The position numbers were made by a program, and so were the translations under genes. The notes below the pieces were generated by a model. The model had not been told where the DNA came from and ran no database searches. It worked only from the letters and a program-made list of their open reading frames with translations. Positions 21,306-23,774 of a stretch of DNA of 23,774 nucleotides are shown one piece after another (within the stretch, counting starts at the first letter, position 1; each line of letters begins with the position of its first letter). Source of the stretch: UM-FILTER-40-17 sp032251335 (GTDB taxonomy: Bacteria; Bacteroidota; Bacteroidia; Flavobacteriales; Flavobacteriaceae); the NCBI GenBank assembly GCA_032251335.1, contig JAVVDW010000026.1, positions 1-23,774 of the forward strand, in the 5' to 3' direction.

Positions 21306-22724
21306 ATGAAAATCTTACTGACAGGCGCCACCGGTTACATTGGCAAACGACTGTTGCCGCTACTTGTAAAACAAGGACACACCGTTGTTTGTTGTGTGCG
21401 TGACAGCTCCAGATTTGAGCCGCCGAAATCGCTCATAAACTTTATTGAAGTTGTCCAAGTAGATTTGCTCAAGCGCGAAAGCTTGGACCAAATCCCAAAA
21501 GACATCGATGGTGCTTACTATTTGGTACATTCTATGTCTGCCTCGCAAGACTACAAAACCTTGGAAAAACAATCAGCAGAAAATTTTAAACATGCACTGA
21601 CTAAAACCCGGGTAAAACATGTCATTTATCTGAGTGGCATCGTCAACGAACAAAAATTATCCGAACATTTGTTGTCTCGCAAGCAAGTGGAAGAATCGCT
21701 TCAATCTGATGTTTATGCGCTCACAACCCTTAGGGCCGGCATCATCATTGGATCGGGTAGTGCTTCCTTCGAAATCATCCGCGATTTGGTTGAAAAACTT
21801 CCCCTAATGATTACACCAAAATGGCTCAATACCCGTTGCCAACCTATTGGGGTGTCTGATGTTTTACAATTTTTAGCCGCCAGCCTGTTCAGACCCGAAA
21901 CTTTTGATAAAAACTTTGACATAGGCGGACCGGACATTTTGACATACAAGGAAATGTTGCTCGGTTTTGCGAAAGTGCGCAAGTTGAAAAGAAGCATTTT
22001 TATTGTCCCTGTGATGACGCCCCGTTTGTCGTCCTATTGGCTGTATTTTGTCACATCAACTTCCTACAGATTGGCTACTGCCCTGGTAAACAGCATGAAA
22101 ATAGAAGTCATTTGCCGAAACAACGACTTGGCAACATTGCTGCACATTGAACCGCTGAGTTATGAAAAAGCACTTAAAAGAGCCTTTGACAAAATAGAAA
22201 ACAACGATATTTACTCGAGCTGGAAAGATTCTTTTATCAGTGGTCAGGTCGATTTTCACATTTCAGATTTTATCAATGTGCCGCTTCACGGCTGTTTCAA
22301 GGACCAAAGAACAATGGGCATTGAAAGCCGGAAAAAAACGGTTGAAAAAATTTGGAAAATCGGTGGTGAGCAGGGTTGGTATTATGCAAATACGCTATGG
22401 CGCATCAGGGGATTTTTAGACAAACTCTTCGGAGGCGTGGGTTTGCGGAGAGGCAGAACCAACAAAAGCGAAATACACACCGGCGATGCCCTCGACTTTT
22501 GGCGGGTTTTGTACGCTAACAAAGCAGAAGGTAGGTTGCTTCTTTTTGCCGAGATGAAACTTCCCGGCGAAGCTTGGCTGGAGTTTAAAATCACAGGCAA
22601 CGAACTACAACAAACGGCCACCTTTAGGCCACGTGGTATTCTGGGGCGTCTGTATTGGTATGCCGTGTTGCCCTTTCATGGCATGGTGTTTAGCGGTATG
22701 CTCAAAAACCTGGCAAGAAGCTGA
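21306..22724 (+). CDS. NAD(P)-binding Rossmann protein with DUF2867 C-terminal domain
   Basis: A 472-aa protein. The ATG at 21306 gives MKILLTGATGYIGKRLLPLL, with the nucleotide motif GATGYIG at 7-13; an in-frame ATG 14 codons earlier only adds a Lys-rich leader. The atypical short-chain dehydrogenase domain (about 1-230) includes YLVHSMS (about 76-82) and VKHVIYLSGIV (about 99-109), as in complex-I NDUFA9-like and nucleoside-diphosphate-sugar epimerase relatives. The C-terminal part (about 330-472) matches DUF2867: RRGRTNKSEIHTGDALDFWRVL, LLLFAEMKLPGEAWLEFKI and FRPRGILGRLYWYAVLPFHGMVFSGM. The substrate is unknown. It ends 9 bp before the stop of the converging next gene. Confidence 0.9.
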   Translation: MKILLTGATGYIGKRLLPLLVKQGHTVVCCVRDSSRFEPPKSLINFIEVVQVDLLKRESLDQIPKDIDGAYYLVHSMSASQDYKTLEKQSAENFKHALTKTRVKHVIYLSGIVNEQKLSEHLLSRKQVEESLQSDVYALTTLRAGIIIGSGSASFEIIRDLVEKLPLMITPKWLNTRCQPIGVSDVLQFLAASLFRPETFDKNFDIGGPDILTYKEMLLGFAKVRKLKRSIFIVPVMTPRLSSYWLYFVTSTSYRLATALVNSMKIEVICRNNDLATLLHIEPLSYEKALKRAFDKIENNDIYSSWKDSFISGQVDFHISDFINVPLHGCFKDQRTMGIESRKKTVEKIWKIGGEQGWYYANTLWRIRGFLDKLFGGVGLRRGRTNKSEIHTGDALDFWRVLYANKAEGRLLLFAEMKLPGEAWLEFKITGNELQQTATFRPRGILGRLYWYAVLPFHGMVFSGMLKNLARS

Positions 22725-22733
22725 GATTTGGTA

Positions 22734-23156
22734 TTAAAAATCCGGTTGGTCTGTCAGATAATTGGCTTTGAAACTGATGATTTTATCCATAAATTTCTTT
22801 AACTCCTTACTGTCAGTAGCTTGCAAGGTTAGAAATTGTGCGTCTTTGTGGAGGGAATATCCAAAATCTGTTTTATATAGCGTCAGTTTGTGGTAAGGCA
22901 CCACAAAAGCATAGGTTTCCATTAATTTTCTAAACCTCACAATAATGCCCTTGGGACGCATTTCGATGTTGCACCAGTTTACGTTTTGATCTAAAACAAG
23001 AATATTGAGAAATCCGGCACTGGCCTGGCTGATATAGAAACGCCCGGAGCCTATGCCTTTGAGCAATATGCGGTTTTTAAGGCTGAAGGGCGTCCCGACA
23101 GTCTCATTGACCGTCGCATCGGCTTTGGGGTCGTTATAAGAAAGATTGAGCAACAT
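22734..23156 (-). CDS. Conserved small protein of unknown function, PH-domain-like
   Basis: A 140-aa protein without signal peptide or membrane helix. It starts MLLNLSYNDPKADATVNETVGTPF, has a central block ASAGFLNILVLDQNVNWCNIEMRPKGIIVRFRKLMETYAFVVPYHKLTLYK (about 46-96), and ends in a helix (SKELKKFMDKIISFKANY). The strand-rich middle and single C-terminal helix suggest a pleckstrin-homology-like fold, but this is a guess from pattern. I recall similar uncharacterised proteins in flavobacteria. It converges with the DUF2867 gene with only 9 bp between stops. The -7-like TTATTTTG lies so close to the ATG that a near-leaderless message is possible. Confidence 0.78.
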   Translation of the reverse strand: MLLNLSYNDPKADATVNETVGTPFSLKNRILLKGIGSGRFYISQASAGFLNILVLDQNVNWCNIEMRPKGIIVRFRKLMETYAFVVPYHKLTLYKTDFGYSLHKDAQFLTLQATDSKELKKFMDKIISFKANYLTDQPDF

Positions 23157-23702
23157 TTATTTGACAAAATAATGAAAAAAAAGTGGTTTTCTAAATACAA
23201 TTATGCACTGTCCGGGCAAACGAATGCTTTTTTAAAAGAAATGTAAATATGAGCTTCTTTATGTATGTGTGTTGTAAATAAGTTAGCATCTTCTTTTGAT
23301 TATATCGCAAAGTTAACAAAAGAACATTGCCTTTTAGGTTAATCACTTCATCAGCAATTAGCTATAAAACAAGGTGTTGTAATCGATTATTTCCTTCGGC
23401 AGATTGTGGTGTGCATGGCGTAAAATGATTACTGTAAAAGACCGCGAAGTTTATTCGCAAAGGATTGCATGAAAATATTTTCTTTTGTGTAGTTCATCCC
23501 AAACACACCAAACCTTAATACCTAAATTATTGGAAACAATACAATTGTAGATAGCAGAAACTCTATTACCTACTGTTCGAAATCAAATTGACCGAATATG
23601 AAGAACATTATTTTTTCAAATCAAACAACAACCGACACCGCTTCTAAAACTACCTCAGAAAAATAATTTTATTAAAAAAGCCTTCCTTCAAAAATTATCA
23701 GT
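23157..23702. other. Long non-coding or unassigned spacer at the right edge
   Basis: 546 bp, AT-rich. The only frames are tiny, for example MKNIIFSNQTTTDTASKTTSEK at 23598-23666 (22 codons) and a 15-codon frame starting MITVKDREVYSQRIA near 23425. Neither has support as a gene. No tRNA, tandem repeat or convincing terminator was seen. Confidence 0.55.
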
Positions 23703-23774
23703 AGTGTCCGATAAAAGAATTTAAAAGCGGGATTTCCTTAACTGGATTTCCCGCTTATTTTATATCTTGGTTTT
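23703..23774. mobile_element. Possible insertion-sequence terminus running off the right edge
   Basis: TAGTGTCCGATAAAAG at about 23703 resembles the ends of some Bacteroidota insertion sequences. It is followed by a hairpin with arms AAGCGGGA (23725-23732) and TCCCGCTT (23749-23756), and by a -7-like TATCTTGG (23763-23770) pointing out of the window. No transposase is visible within the window, so this is tentative. Confidence 0.3.
23725..23756 (+). repeat. Hairpin near the right edge
   Basis: Perfect 8-bp arms AAGCGGGA and TCCCGCTT flank a 16-nt loop in which TCC and GGA can also pair. The following T-run is weak (TATTTTATAT). It could be a terminator of an undetected transcript or part of an IS end. 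Confidence 0.6.

Overview
The window looks like a chromosomal segment of a member of the Bacteroidota, most likely a flavobacterium-like marine or freshwater organism. Evidence: promoters of the TAnnTTTG type, a tmRNA whose tag ends GESNYALAA, bacillithiol synthesis (bshC), a DUF2490 outer-membrane protein, a CtlX-type citrulline hydrolase, and many short lipoproteins whose leaders end in Cys. No rRNA or ordinary tRNA was found. There is no complete mobile element, prophage or CRISPR array; one possible insertion-sequence terminus lies at the extreme right edge.

Layout. 1-863: the 5' part of a membrane protein that runs off the left edge, and a lipoprotein. 1001-3515: a minus-strand operon of a 51-aa proline-rich lipoprotein (found by reading the reverse strand), a TPR sensor histidine kinase and its response regulator. 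3864-4532: a divergent single-pass membrane protein of unknown function. 4726-5238: apt. 5239-5637: a repeat-rich spacer with a direct repeat and a nested inverted repeat of about 190 bp. 5638-7214: sodC (periplasmic Cu,Zn superoxide dismutase lipoprotein) and a DUF2490 protein. 7387-14097, all minus strand: a 1059-aa secreted VPS10/BNR-repeat protein, a PepSY membrane protein tightly coupled to bshC, and a lysine-ketoglutarate-reductase/alanine-dehydrogenase-like enzyme. 14263-14657: tmRNA (ssrA) with a strong terminator. 15109-15939: a double-domain universal stress protein. 16195-16881: a HigB/HigA-type toxin-antitoxin pair with a palindromic operator. 16998-20195: a Crp/Fnr regulator divergent from a CcoI-type copper P-type ATPase. 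20272-22724: ctlX and an NAD(P)-binding DUF2867-like protein. 22734-23156: a small conserved unknown protein. 23157-23774: a long spacer.

How the parts may work together. The most coherent theme is redox and low-oxygen physiology: a Crp/Fnr factor, copper export for cytochrome oxidase assembly, a universal stress protein, Cu,Zn-SOD and bacillithiol. Two palindromes sharing ATGA-N6-TCATGT lie between the Crp/Fnr gene and the ATPase, and upstream of the universal stress gene. A third palindrome, TGTGA-N6-TCACA, lies upstream of the DUF2490 gene. The regulator keeps the Glu and Arg that in CRP and FNR read the TGA core. This suggests a local regulon, but it is inferred from sequence only. The second candidate system is the small lipoprotein, sensor kinase and response regulator operon. 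I did not find clear evidence for a wholly new class of system.
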